Origin: Anisodus tanguticus
Taxonomy: Eukaryota; Streptophyta; Magnoliopsida; Solanales; Solanaceae
DNA length: 64,000 bases
Reading direction: 5' to 3'
NCBI GenBank assembly: GCA_034509755.1
Contig: CM067539.1
Location: forward strand, 61,080,513 to 61,144,512
The position numbers were made by a program, and so were the translations under genes. This document shows, piece by piece, positions 47,113 to 59,159 of the stretch (position 1 is the stretch's first letter; every line of letters begins with the position of its first letter). The notes under the pieces were generated by a model. It was not told where the DNA came from, made no database searches, and worked only from the letters and a program-made list of their open reading frames with translations.

Positions 47113-48768
47113 TCTTATTCAATTGTTCCCTTCGTTTTACCGATTGATTGTTGTTTTGCAATTTTCTTGTCAATTCCATTATTCTTATTGTGATTATAAT
47201 ATATCAATATTTGTATTATATTGGAGTTATTACACATGACTATATTAATTTTTTTGCTGCATCATTTTAATTTTATCGAATATCTCTAAAAGGACCTCAT
47301 GAATTAACTAATCACGATTGTTGCATCATTCTCTTAATTAGAAATAAGATGTTTGTGCGTCATAATCACACAACAAGAGAGAGATTTGGTAAAATTCTTA
47401 GTCCCCACTAATTATATTCACAAAAACCCACTAAATTAAGATTTAGGAAGAAAGTGCCGCCATTTTGCTTGGACGGCCTTAGTCTTTTTTTACTTTGTCC
47501 TTAATATGCCGAATTTCTATCTAAGAATCACTAATGTAGACCGAGTCCAAGCAAGCAATCATTAATTAACTCACTATATTTTAAAGACGGTATACGTTAT
47601 ATATACACTGATAATGTAATAAATTTTTATATTGTTGATATAATTAATTTGTTATCGGTCAGACCTTTCTATAACAACTATTCTTTATAACAATATTTCA
47701 CTATAACAATCATGTTTTATGCGAAACAATCTTTCATATTATGTTACTCCATATTATGTGTCTTCTATAACAACATTTTGCTATAACAATAAAAAAAAGT
47801 ATCGGAAGAAACGACGTTATTACAAAGAGGTTTGATTGTATTTGACTATTTATTATTTATCGGGAATCAAATGATTTTGCGATCCATTATTATTTTCTTA
47901 TTTTAATTTTATAGTGGGGAATTTTCATTTTTACATGGTTCAAATTGTCAAGGGTATGGAACCATTTCCTCCCATTTTTATTCTAAGTTATTAATTAATG
48001 TTATCAAATAAATATACTTTCAATACCTATTTATTATATAAATATTGTTTACAATATCAATGAATAAAATTTAAACTCTTTTAATTTTAAGGTGTAAGCT
48101 TAAAATTCTGACCAAGTTACTGTTAATCTAATGAACTTATTCTGAAAAGATAAACCACAAATCCTTTCTTATTGTCTTTGACTTCATTTTCAGTGGCATC
48201 TTTTTGTCTTTAAAATGAAATGGAACTGCCTAAAAGGAAGTAACTCTAAAATTTAAAGGGACAATAGTCTTTTTGATTCCTCAATAATTGTTAAATTCTA
48301 ATTTTAGTTCTTAAAATATATGACAAAGAACATCTAAGATTCAATTACTAGAATGTGTGTGTTTGGTCCATTTATGTAGGAAATGTGTTACATATGAACT
48401 ATTTTTAGAACTACATTACCGTTAAATATAGATTAATAATACAAACTTAACATAAAATATAAGTAAGAAAGTGGTGAAACGGTTAATAATTATGATAAAT
48501 TGTGAATATTCACGAGCAAAAGGGATCAAAAGTGAATATTTCCATTAATTGAAGGTCAAATATGTTTAGTCAGATATCCAAAGAATTAAAATTGAAATTT
48601 AGCAATAATGAAGGGACCATATATATAAATATAGTTACCCCACGGCCAAGTCAAATGCTAACATTATATATATGATGACCCAATAATAATAATGATAATG
48701 TTGCGCATTAGGCAACCAACTTAAGATAATATGATTAAAATAACTAATTCCCTTATGGCCTTAATTAT
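47113..48768. other. AT-rich spacer with one MITE-like repeat
   Basis: No gene. Apart from the inverted-repeat element near 47,660, the stretch is AT-rich DNA with decayed repeats. Around 48,250-48,620 lies text of the kind seen near 29,940 (AAAGGGATCAAAAGTGAATA, AAGGTCAAATATGTTTAG). Confidence 0.45.
47660..47840. mobile_element. MITE-like element
   Basis: The left end CAGACCTTTCTATAACAAC and the reverse complement of the right end (CAAACCTCTTTGTAATAAC) are similar inverted repeats. The interior repeats TATAACAA motifs. The element class is not assigned, and no clean target duplication was seen. Confidence 0.5.
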
Positions 48769-49722
48769 CACACACCTAGCTAGAACTAGTAAAACAAACA
48801 ATGAAATATATTAAAAGAAACTTTAACCAATTTTCACTATAAAAAAAGAATTAGCTATAAAAACCACTAATCAGTCACTATAGTTTGTAGTTAAATTTTT
48901 TTCTATAATCATTGCTAATGTGTTATTAATAGTATTTTAAAAGACAGTTTTGGGACTCATTTCGAGGCTTGCCCCGGAGCGGGACACTAGCAAAACGCCT
49001 CGGGGCTTACGTGTGGGGCTTAATTCTGTGAGGCTTAAATTTTAAGTGCCCGACCGTACGTCTTAAGCACGCCTAATGCCCAACGCTCGGGGCTCGCCTA
49101 ACCGTTCTTGCACAAATTATGTGTCAAATTCCTTAATTAACATTGTGGAAGTAATTCTTTAATAAATTAATGGTGCTTAATAGTTCTTTTCATCTATACA
49201 AATAAGAAGATTGAGAGTAACTCAAATAATAAGTCGTAGTATAGTATATTTACTATTTGAGAACATCGTGAGGGTGATTATCATTTAACATTTCTTTTAA
49301 AAATACATAGCCGAATTTTACGTCTGCACTTGTCATTGTTCTTCATGTTTTTGTCATATATCTCAAATTATCATATTTTATTAATCCGACATTTGAAGGA
49401 GCGATGTTTTAGTTATAATACTGAGAAATTTTATTAATTATTTTTTTAGGTGGTAAATTGCATAGCATTAGAGTAATATATTTTAAGAAATTGTGATTCT
49501 TTTATTATTTGAAAGTTAAGTTGTTAGAGTTGATTGCATTTCATAATAGCTTTTATATCATTGCATTATTTATACTTGTAAATCATGTTAGAAGTTTAGT
49601 TTTCTATTAGTTTCTTTAATCATGTATTTAATTTTTTAAAACTATTACATTTTTTTATATAATTTTTGTGTTATTATACTATTTTACTACATTATAATTA
49701 AAATTTTAAAGATCCATGGGGC

Positions 49723-50580
49723 TAGGGATGGCAACGGATTGGATCTGGACCGGATCCTACTAGATCCAGATCCAGATCCATTTTTCATATATGGATCCAG
49801 ATCCATCGGGTTCATAAAAATCAGATTCAAATCCGGATCCATCGGATCCACCGGGTCCACAGATCGGATCTGGATCCACATGTAAAAATTTTTGCCTTGC
49901 TAAGAATTTTTTTTTGAACTGACAAACGATTTTTACTTGGCTAACGGTTTATTGTGTTTCAATTTTGAAATGTTCATATGAGATATTTTGTTCACTGTCT
50001 CATTTTGATTGTGAGCTATTAATTGAAAATGTTGGACAATGACAATAGTTGTGGAAAATGCTGACTAGTATTTTCACAATGCAGAACTTGCATGTGTTTG
50101 AAATCTTCACAAATGAAATGAATATAATTTTAACTACTTGTCTATGGAGATGTTAGTCATTCACTAACATAACATTGATTTTATTATCGAAGTTACCTCT
50201 TTATTTTTTGGTTTTTGAGTTAACGCGAGGATAAATTAAACTTGTTTTGAGAAATTAAACTTGCAAGGATGTGCTTAACAATTTTAAGAAAATACTTATA
50301 AAATTACATTCTAGGTTATGAATATATTTAATAAAAAACGGATCCACGGGTCGGATCTGGACCGGATACGGATCTCAAATACAAGATCCATATCCAGATC
50401 CGATCCGTCAGAAACGGATCCGGGTCCGATCCGTCAGAAACGGATCCGGGTCCGATCCGTCAGAAACGGATCCGGGTCCGATCCGGATCCGTCGGGTCCA
50501 AATTTTGAAGATCTATATCTTATAAAAAGGATTTGAATCCACCGAATCCGGACCGGGTCCAGGATCCACTGTCATCTCTA
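49723..50580. mobile_element. 858-bp hAT-type MITE, absent from the right copy
   Basis: The ends are TAGGGATGGCAACGG and, reverse complemented, TAGAGATGACAGTGG. A perfect 8-bp target duplication CATGGGGC flanks it (49715-49722 and 50581-50588). The right copy of the flank has a single CATGGGGC (about 63,016-63,023), the empty site. Subterminal regions are dense in GGATCC/GGATCTGG motifs. No transposase is present. Confidence 0.93.
50400..50490. repeat. ~30-bp tandem repeat inside the MITE
   Basis: The unit GATCCGTCAGAAACGGATCC plus GGGTCC is repeated three to four times. It lies near the right end of the 858-bp MITE and may be a subterminal transposase-binding array. Confidence 0.85.
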
Positions 50581-51126
50581 CATGGGGCTTACGGCCCGTG
50601 CCTCGGGGCTTAAGCCTCGCTTCATGCTAAATAAAACGTCTCGTCTCACGCTCCCGCCTTTTAAAACATTGGTTATTAAAGAGAGGTAGCAATTGAATTT
50701 TTTATTTAGTCAATGTCAAAAAGAATCGCATTTTTTTTCAAACATACCTCTCATACATGTTCAAAGTATTTATTGCTAATTTCTACTTTTTTTAATGGTG
50801 AAAGCCAAAGAGTCTCTGCGCAAATTTATTTCAAGATGCAAATTACAAAGTTTAAATACTTTGAACGTGTATGAGAGGTATGTTTGAAAAAAAAATGCGA
50901 CTGATTCTTTTTGACATTGACTAGTTGATAAAGAAGTAGAAACAATCTAATTAACTGTGATCGTGATGATGTTATCAAAATTGAACCGGTGATTCTGCCC
51001 TTCCAATTTTAATCCCCTACGAAACCAAATGCGAGACTGATTCAAAATTGTAAGTTGTAACTCTTCTACTAGTTGAATTTTCCAGCTCTACGCTATTAAT
51101 TTATCCTAATCCTTTTTTTTTTTTTA

Positions 51127-51770
51127 TGTCAGAAGACAATTTCCCCTTGTATACGGTGGAAATCAGCACGACACGTGGTGTGGTTTAACTGTGAGATCGA
51201 AGTGAGTAATGATAATGTGCACTCGATGTGTGTTGACTCGGGGTGAGGCGTCAATATAAGTCCAGGTGTTCGAGCAGGACCGGGTAGTGTCCGAACCAGG
51301 TGACACCGGCAGAAGGTCAAAGAGACTTAGCACGTAAACGCTCTGGGCATGACGCTGGTAGTTACTCCTTTCTCATTAAATGGACGCTATTCTCATTTAA
51401 GTGCATTAAATTAGAGATTGTTTCTTTAACGTCAATATCTTGTATTGTTAACTATAAAAGGAGCCCAACTTTCATGTTGGATGGACATCTGATTCTCATT
51501 ACATTTACCTGCACAATTTCATTATAAACTTAAGATACTCAAGCTCTCAATATTGGCTCGGGTTTAAAGCAATTCAGCTAAGATCCAGACCAATCTCGGG
51601 GACAAGTCTCAATCAAGATTCTTTCGATTCAGGCTTTTCTATTGCTTATTATTTGCATTTGCTTATTTATCTCTAATTATTTATTATGTTTGCTTACGAA
51701 TCAATCTATGTATCCTGAAAATCACTTACAAATTCAACAATACCTTTTTTTTGGGGGGGGGGGGTAGACA
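51127..51770 (+). repeat. 5' LTR of a Ty3/gypsy element
   Basis: It begins TGTCAGAAGACAATTTCCCC and ends GGGGTAGACA, just before GTTTGTCGCCCACCGTGGGG, a primer-binding-site-like stretch typical of this group. It includes CTATAAAAGGAGCCCAAC (TATA box, about 51,451). A 12-G tract lies at 51,753-51,764. The same sequence restarts at 63,513. Confidence 0.8.
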
Positions 51771-52150
51771 GTTTGTCGCCCACCGTGGGGCTGAGGATAA
51801 TAATGGTGATTTGTTCAAACTCAAATTTCACTCGTTTCTTTTCAGATTTTGTGATTTCAGATTAAAACTAAGTGCTGCAGAATGGCTAGTGACATTCAAG
51901 TTGAGGTTAGCAACCATGATGACAACAACAACGGGACAATGGTGCTACCAACATCAACAACAACAATGTCATTCCGCCTGTTGATCAAATGAACGGTATT
52001 CTGCCCGCTGATCCGTTGAATCCCAACCCCGAAATTTTACCCCAAGGGTCCAAGAGGTCACATAAAAAAACACTGGATGACGCAGAGGAAAAAATCGATT
52101 TGGCTCAGATCTTTCATATGCTAAAGGAGCAACATTAGGCAATAACTCAA

Positions 52151-53480
52151 TTGCAAAAGAAAAGCATCGGAGTGATTGTGGCGGATGAGTCTCGGCCAGT
52201 CCGCAATGATGATCCGGGCTGGGAAGAGGATCGGGTCGATGAGAATGCCAATAGTTCGGGGACTAATGAGTTCTTGGAGGTTTTGAAGATGCTCGAGACC
52301 TTAACCAAACGGATTGACACTAATAAAAAGAAGGTGGAAACTTACAACTCACGGGTAGACCAGATTCCGGGAGCCTCTCTGATCTTGAAGGGACCGGACT
52401 CGAAGAGATATATCCAGCTGCCATTTCCACCGAGTGCGGAATCGAAACTAACCCCGAAGAGGTTTAAGATGCATGACCTCCCGAAGTACGATGGGATAAC
52501 AGATCTACAAGAGCATGTGAAGTCGTATACTTGTGCAATAAAGGACAATGAAATACATCCGGACGAGATTGAATCGGTGTTGCTGAAGAAGTTTGGCAAA
52601 ACGATGTCTAAAGTAGCAATGACATAGTATTCTATGCTGCATGAACATTCTATTAACTCGTTTGAAATTTTTGCAGATGCTTTTATAAAAGCACATGTTG
52701 GAGCGTGGAAGGTTCAAGCAAGAAAGGCAAATATATTCGAAATTTCTCAAAAGGATACGGAGTTGCTGCGGGAGTTCGTGTCGCGGTTCCAAAAGGAACA
52801 TATGCTTCTTTCACGGGTACCGAATGAATGGGTAGATGAAGTTTTCACTAAGGGGTTGAATCCCAGGAGCTCTAGTGCCTCATTCAAGTTGAAGGAGAAC
52901 TTTTTGGAATTTCCGACAGTAACTTGGACAAACGTGCATAACCGGTATGAATCCAAAATTAGGATGGAGGATGATCAACTCGAGCTTCCACCCGGATCAG
53001 CAGGCCGGAACAAGAATTTTGATAAATCAAAGAGGGTAGTAAAGGCGGAGTCAAAATCTTCGAAGGATAGATATCAGCCCTCCGAGCAATCGGAGAGGTC
53101 TAATTTTAGGTTGGATAGAATTCGAAATAATCGCAATTGTTAGTCGGACAGAGGTGATATGTGAAATGATCAAGGGTCTACCAGCAGAGGCTTGCAATTC
53201 ATAAATGATATCGGCGAGTCTTCTTCCAATAATGTTGAGAACCCAAGGTTATCTGAATATAATTTCAACATTGATGTTGCCAGACTCATTTCAGCTATTG
53301 GGCATATCAAGGAAATAAGATGGAAAATACCACTCCGGTCAGATCCGGTTCAAAAGGATCCAAGTTTGGTTTGTGATTTTCATGAAACTCATAGTCATCG
53401 GACCGAGGACTGTCGTCATTTGAGGGATGAAGTGGCTCAATTGTTAAAAATGGCCACCTGCGTGAGTTTTTAAGTGATTG
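52151..53480 (+). pseudogene. Gypsy gag, broken
   Basis: Gag-type sequence includes PGASLILKGPDSKRYIQLPF, LREFVSRFQKEHMLLSRVP, EVFTKGLNPRSSS and a C-terminal VCDFHETHSHRTEDCRHLRD. In-frame breaks include TAG in place of Trp after SKVAMT (52,627), a TAG after NNRNC (53,141) and a stop after MATCVSF (53,471). No full zinc knuckle was seen beyond the C/H pattern near the end. Confidence 0.8.
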
Positions 53481-53553
53481 AGCAAAGGGGAACTACAGAA
53501 ACAGAGAAGCAAGCAAACAAGCGGATCCAGTCGAGCCCCAACATATTATCAGC

Positions 53554-53934
53554 ATGATTATTAGAGAAATGAACATTCCGAAGGGAGAGTTCATGATGGC
53601 AAAGCAGACAACAATGCAAATTACTCGGGAGAAAAAATCTAGAGATTATATGCAAGATGGAATAATTTCCTTCAATGATAAAGAGGCAGAGGGCATCATT
53701 CATCCTCATAATGATGCTTTGATAATTTCTGTCTTTATCAATAAATTTCAAATTAAGCGTATTTTGATTGATCCAAGTAGCTCGGCCAATATTATCCGTT
53801 GGAAAGTGATAGAGCAGTTAGGGCTGTTGGACCAAATTGTGCCAGCGGCCCCGGTTCTCAACGGATTCAACATGGCAAGTGAGACTACGAAGGGGAAAAT
53901 TACTCTTCTAGTCAATACAACCCGAATAGTTTAG
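53554..53934 (+). pseudogene. Gypsy protease region
   Basis: The retropepsin-like part reads FQIKRILIDPSSSANIIRW; the usual D-S/T-G active-site triplet is D-P-S here, so the active site is damaged. The sequence around it (VPAAPVLNGFNMASETTKGK) fits the family. A stop follows at 53,932. Confidence 0.65.
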
Positions 53935-54373
53935 CAAACAAAGTTGTATATTATCAAATACGAGATGAGGTACAAAGCATAAAGTTCCTGACTCCGGAGG
54001 GAATAAAGACCATTCGTGGGAATAGCCGACAGTAATGGAATTGTTCACGGTAAAGGAAGCGGTGCAAGCTCCGAAATAAGTGAAGGATTTAAGTAAAGGT
54101 AAAGAAGTTAAGTCGTAATCACATGACTCGGACTCTTCGATTCCGAATAAAGAAAAGGAGGACAAGATAAATTTCAAAGATGAAGAGGATTACTTTCGTG
54201 TCCTGAGGTCATTCATGCTGTCAGATGATTCGGATGCCACAAAGTTAATCGCAGAGAAACTAGAGCAAGTCATCTTGTTCGTGCATCTACCAGATAGGAA
54301 GGTATACCTGAGCACCGGGTTAACCCTAGAGCTCAGGCTTAAATTAATTAAATTTCTTAAAGCTAATTTCGAT

Positions 54374-54955
54374 TATTTTGCCTAGTCTCATTTAGACATG
54401 ACAAGTATTCCACTGGAGATCACGACTCATAAGCTGAGTTTAAGTTCGAGCTTTCCCCCCGTAAAGCAAAAGAGGAGGCCAATGGACGAATTCAAGCATA
54501 ACTTCGTCAAGGAGGAGGTAATTATAGGTTCCATCCAGAAAGTAGAGTACCCGGATTGGCTAGCTAACGTAATGGTCGTACCTAAGAAGGGTAATAAGTT
54601 GAGAATGTGCATAAATTTTAAAGATTTGAACAAAGCATGTCCGAAGGACTCTTTTTCTTTGCCACACATCGATCGAATTATTGAAGCTACGACGGGGCAT
54701 GAAATGCTAAGTTTTCTTGACGCTTACTCTAAGTACAACCAGATTCAGATGAACTTGGAGAATCAAGATAAAACTTCTTTCATAACTAGGTACATGACTT
54801 ATTGCTATAATGTGATGCCAATCCCAACGAAGAAAATTTGGGTCCGAACTAGAAAGGTCCCTACAAAGTGTCAGAAATCATCGATAAAGGCTCGTACTAG
54901 TTGGAAGCCGAAGATGGTTAGAAACTGTCGAATAACTGGAATATCGCTCACTTGA
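54374..54955 (+). pseudogene. Gypsy reverse transcriptase, truncated by internal deletion
   Basis: The RT start is clear (PDWLANVMVVPKKGNKLRMC, DLNKACPKDSFSLPHIDRII, FLDAYSKYNQIQMNLENQDK, TSFITRYMTYCYNVMP). After VMP (about 54,820) the sequence jumps to KKIWVRTRKVPTKCQKSS, which looks like the extreme end of a polyprotein. The YxDD active site, RNase H and integrase are gone, while the frame stays open across the deletion. Confidence 0.8.
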
Positions 54956-56350
54956 AGTGATATTATTGCTAAGGTATATTTTTATTAACTATTTCTATGT
55001 CGTAGATATTACTACATTATGGTTAACCCATGCAGGTCCAGCTCGGAGTAATCATTCCAAGGCCGAGCTGAGCTAGAATTAGATCTGAAAACACGTATTG
55101 CACTCTTTTTCCTTAGCACGGTTTTTATCTCGAAAAGGATTTTTCCTGTAAGATTTTTAATGAGGCAACAATGTAAAAGTGTGTTACTTATTTCAGAGTT
55201 GAAGACCGACCAAGTGTTGGGGACTGAGGACTGCCCGGTATTGAAGAAGCAAATAGTTTAAGTTCTTATACTTCGAACACAAACACTAGGGGACTGTCAT
55301 ACCCTCGGCAAGGAAGTTCGAGGCAAGAGTGATAGGTTCAGAGTTTTTTTGTAGATTTTTAGGATTATCTTTGTAAGGGTTAAAAGATCAAATTAATCTT
55401 GCCCAAGTATTTTCTTTGTTATGGCAAAGCATGTAAAGGCAGAAAGATAGAATGAATCTTGTCCCGTTGTTTGTCTGAAGTAAGTACTTTGAATGAAAGA
55501 ATACTTTGACCAAAACTTGCTTCGACTATATTTCTTTGCATACCGTTATCCTCTGGTAATTGTTGAAATCTTTAGGCTGACGAGCCGACGAGTTTCTTAA
55601 ACTCCTTAACTGGGGACTGTTGTCGTAAAGATACCCGGAACAAAAATAAGTAAAGTTCTGAAGGCATTAGTTCATAATGAACTCAACCTAGTTCTAAAGA
55701 CACTTGAATCGAAGGCATTAGTTAAGCATGAACTCAGCCTAATTCTAAAGACACTTGAAGTTGTCTAAAAAATTGGAAATAAAGTAAAGATCCAATATTC
55801 ATGTCCGAAGTGAATGGGAGACGTCTTATTCACAAGCATAAAAGTAAGGTCCTTATATGTAAGTTATTGAAAGACTCAAATCGAAGAAAATTACCCGGTG
55901 TAGAGCAAGCTAAAGGAAAAGTTTGTTCAAATTACTTAAGTCATTTTAAAGAAATTTACTTAAGTCATTTTTAAGATCGAAAATAACTTTCGTTTGGCCT
56001 GATGCAAACTAAGTGATGGTTCGTTTTATTAAAACTCTGAAGCCAGAGGCAATTTGCCCAAATTGGGTTAGAAGCTTATTTGGCTAAGTGTTGAAAATAA
56101 GAAAACAATGACACATGCCAAAATATGGTAGGAAAATCATAACAAAGAAAAAAGATGTTCATTTTATATATAAGGCCGGTAAACGACCGGAGCAAAACGT
56201 ACATAAAGGAAATACAGAAAAAAGGCAAAAGCATTAAAGCCTAGTTGGAGTCGGACCCGGAGCCCTTTGGGTGTTTCTCGGACCTGTCTCCGGTCAGATG
56301 GCGGTAGGCTCTGAGCTCGATTGTCTAGCCTCATCTATTTTGGTCTTAAT
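54956..56350 (+). other. Non-coding part of the gypsy element
   Basis: No frame or RNA is supported. The text contains short repeated phrases (GAAGGCATTAGTTCATAATG at about 55,658; GAAGGCATTAGTTAAGCATG at about 55,711), so a ~55-bp local duplication is present. It is probably the 3' spacer between pol and the antisense block. Confidence 0.55.
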
Positions 56351-56354
56351 ATTC

Positions 56355-59158
56355 GGGATCTCGTCCCGAGATTGTTCTAAAGTGAACCTTTAGACATTCC
56401 ACTTGGTATGCTCAGTCTTCAGCACTGTCTGGGCCACTTCAGCCTCCACATCAGCCAGAACTTAGTTTTTTTCAGCCGAGACTTGAGCAAGTTGGGCTAA
56501 AATTTTAGCATACCTTTGGTTCGAGGCTTCAAGCTCGTTTATTAACCCATCATTGGTTTGGTCTTGTTAGTTGGCCTGATCTTGAGCCATCTTTAGCGCA
56601 GCAAGATCAGCGGCCCTATCGGCATCCATTACAGCAAGTTTGATACCGATGCGATCGAGTTCGGCATTCAGAAATTCTACTTGCTGAGCCTAATAGTGTC
56701 GAACTTCTTCCTGCTCCCCGAGTTGTTGAGTGAGAACTTCGACATCTTGGAAGAGTTTTTCATTCTCTTCCTCAAAATCTTATTTTTCTCATTGGAAAGC
56801 TCGAGGTCATTTATTGCTCGGAGGTAGCTGCACCTGACCTGGTCTAGCTCAGCCCGGACAGTGAGCAAGTCACCGACTTGTTGCAGTTGGGCATCCTTTT
56901 GTTGAAGGAGCCCTTTGAGGTGTTGGATTTCTTTTTCTTGAGTATCCAACTGCCTTTTATGGTTCTCATTTTCATCCAAAACACCGGACAAGGCCCTCAC
57001 CAACAAGAACAAAGGACTGAAAGATTAAGAATCTAAGAATAGTTAGTCATTAGAGATGATAACATTTTCATATTAGGCAATCCAGAAGAATACGTACTCG
57101 GTTGGGGGCGTGCATACCCTCATTGAAGAGGCATGACCAAGAAACATTCTTCATTTTCTCCCTATCAAACTCCGATATGAGGGGCCTCATGTAGTCTGTA
57201 ACCCCGACCGGGCAGGACAGAAAGTTCATATCCTTAGGGAAGGAAATAAAAGCAGATTTTATCTTCTTTAGGTCCGAACTTGAGGCCGAAAAATGTTTAC
57301 AAGCCTGGACCGAAAGCTAGCATGGTTTCTTGGGGTCTTGGAAGATTTGGTCAATTTGTGTGGTATGACCAGGTGAGAGAACCTGACGGTATGAGCTCGC
57401 TCAGCCCAACCTGCGGAGGTACCAACCTCTTCGAAGAGGCAGTCAAAATCTTTCTGCCCAAAGGTTTAGGCCGACTGTGATGGTGGAGGAGGAGTTGAAG
57501 TAGAAGTCTTTGGTTTTTTAGCCAATGACTCCTCATCTGTGGCTTCAGCGTCATCCTCGATGATGACAGATTCAATGATCGGAGGTGCGAGAGCAAGAGT
57601 AAGCACCTCGGTAGGGGCAAAGTTATTTCAGCTGCTTCAGTAGCAACATTTTCTTCTCTCACTTCGGCTGAGGTATTTTCCGCCAGAGTGGTAGTAGTGC
57701 TAATAGTGGTGGTGGAGACTTTACTAATCCAGACATCATCTGGAGAAATGCCGAAGTCTTGAGCTCAGGGAAGCCTCCCGCCTCCGAGTTTCTTTTCCTA
57801 TTTTTGGCGGCCGAATGTGATTTTGGAGATTTTGAGAATTTAGTGGTTTTCTTCTTCTTTGGTGCCTCGGAGATACGTCGAACTAAGGCCGTTGGGTCAA
57901 GCACCAAGTTTGGAATAGTTTGAGTAGCCGAGGGGTTAGACCTCGGGGTCGAGGAGTCATTCGGTAAGCTTGGGAAGGCAAAAGAAAGAGGAAGTAAGAA
58001 AGAATGTATAAGGTCGAAGTTAAAAAATAAAGGCTAAAATGTGATATAACCATGATTTCGGGATACCCAGTGTTCATTGGAGAGTTCCTTCCATGTATGC
58101 AGCTTGTGCGGATAAGTGTTAATTATTTTCTCGACCCATTGGTGGAGTTTATCCACGTGAGTCGAAATCCATTGGACGACTGAAAAAGTGAAAAGAAATT
58201 TTTAAGAGCAGGACATTTAAGTCAAAAAGGAGTAAAGAGTTTCGATTCTTACGATGCATATTCCACTATTCCGGGAAGGGCATGTACCTCACCGGAACTT
58301 AAGATTCTTACGATTGTTACGATGTATGGTCCAAAGTAATTTTTTTTGACCAAGTTGGCCAAGTAACGGAGGCAGGTCACAATCATCCAAACAGACATGC
58401 CAATTTGTGCAAGACACAGATTGTAAGTCCTGCACATCTCGAGGATTACACGATCGATCAGTGGATCGAGTTTGAAAGTGAAGGAGTAGGTATACACATT
58501 GGAGTACCCGAACCTGAAGGTGGTGATGTCGTCGTCTAGGCCATGGATAATAATCTCAGAGAGATTTGTCCAACCACACTCATATCGGACTCTTTTGAGG
58601 TCGGAGGTCTTAATGGAGGACGACCAGTTTCTAGCCGATTGTCCCAGGTTGGACTTCATCGAAATCGTTTGAACAACAAATTCAGTGTCAAAGTGGAAGG
58701 TTGAAGGCAGCATATCATAGGCTCGGAGTAAGGCATCATATCATAGGCTCGGAGTTCGGCAACAACCTAAGTGTTGGAGGACCCATCCGACGCCGATGGC
58801 AACGTCTATGGTCGGAGGAGGAAAGGCAGCCGGTGAAGAGTTTCTAGAGGAAGAACGGGTAATCTGTGCCATTGATATGAATATATGAAGATGTGAAGGT
58901 ATGAGGGGTATGAAGATATAGATATTTGTAGGCCTAAGAGTTTGAAGATATGAAGATTGGAATGTTTGAAGATAAGGAGATATGAATATTTGAGTTTTCA
59001 AATGATGAAAGAAAATTTATCAAAAGGTAAAAATGAAAAAGTAAAAAGGAAGGGATTTTATAGAGGTGAGTTCATCATTACAAAACATTTCAGTTAGAGA
59101 ACCAAAATGGCAGTTCAATCGGAAGTTGACACATGTCCGAAGTGATAGAAAGATAAGA
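56355..59158 (-). repeat. Antisense block, copy A of a 2.8-kb tandem duplication
   Basis: On the minus strand, frames from about 58,872 (MAQITRSSSRNSSPAAFPPP) to 56,677 share a common protein. It has FHFDTEFVVQTISMKSNLGQ, then TYSFTFKLDPLIDRVILEMC and RTYNLCLAQIGMSVWMIV. A Lys/Pro/Ser-rich middle follows, then a coiled coil (QKDAQLQQVGDLLTVRAELD). Several frameshifts and stops interrupt it. I do not recognise a named family with certainty; antisense ORFs of this kind are known inside some plant Tat-lineage retroelements. Confidence 0.65.
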
Positions 59159-59159
59159 C

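Larger units (their letters stand above)
48930..50671. mobile_element. hAT-type MITE with nested second MITE (left copy)
   Basis: An 8-bp target duplication GTTATTAA (48922-48929 and 50672-50679) flanks ends TAGTATTTTAAAAG and, reverse complemented, CAATGTTTTAAAAG. The body contains GCCTCGGGGCTTA-type motifs near both ends. It is also present at 62284-63104. The nested element at 49,723 accounts for the size difference. Confidence 0.7.
48769..51126. repeat. Flanking segment repeated at 62,124 (left copy)
   Basis: From CACACACCTAGCTAGAACTA onward this segment is repeated at 62,124-63,512, about 13.36 kb downstream, in the same orientation and followed by the same LTR. This copy is longer because it holds an 858-bp hAT MITE and an extra inverted arm. 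No gene is present. Confidence 0.85.

Noticed and set aside
48769..51770. One very long (3 kb) LTR instead of flank plus short LTR
   Set aside because: The repeated segment does not start with TG, and a TG start, TATA box and CA end next to a primer-site-like stretch fit 51,127-51,770 better. Not fully excluded: it would make 62,124 the 3' LTR start.
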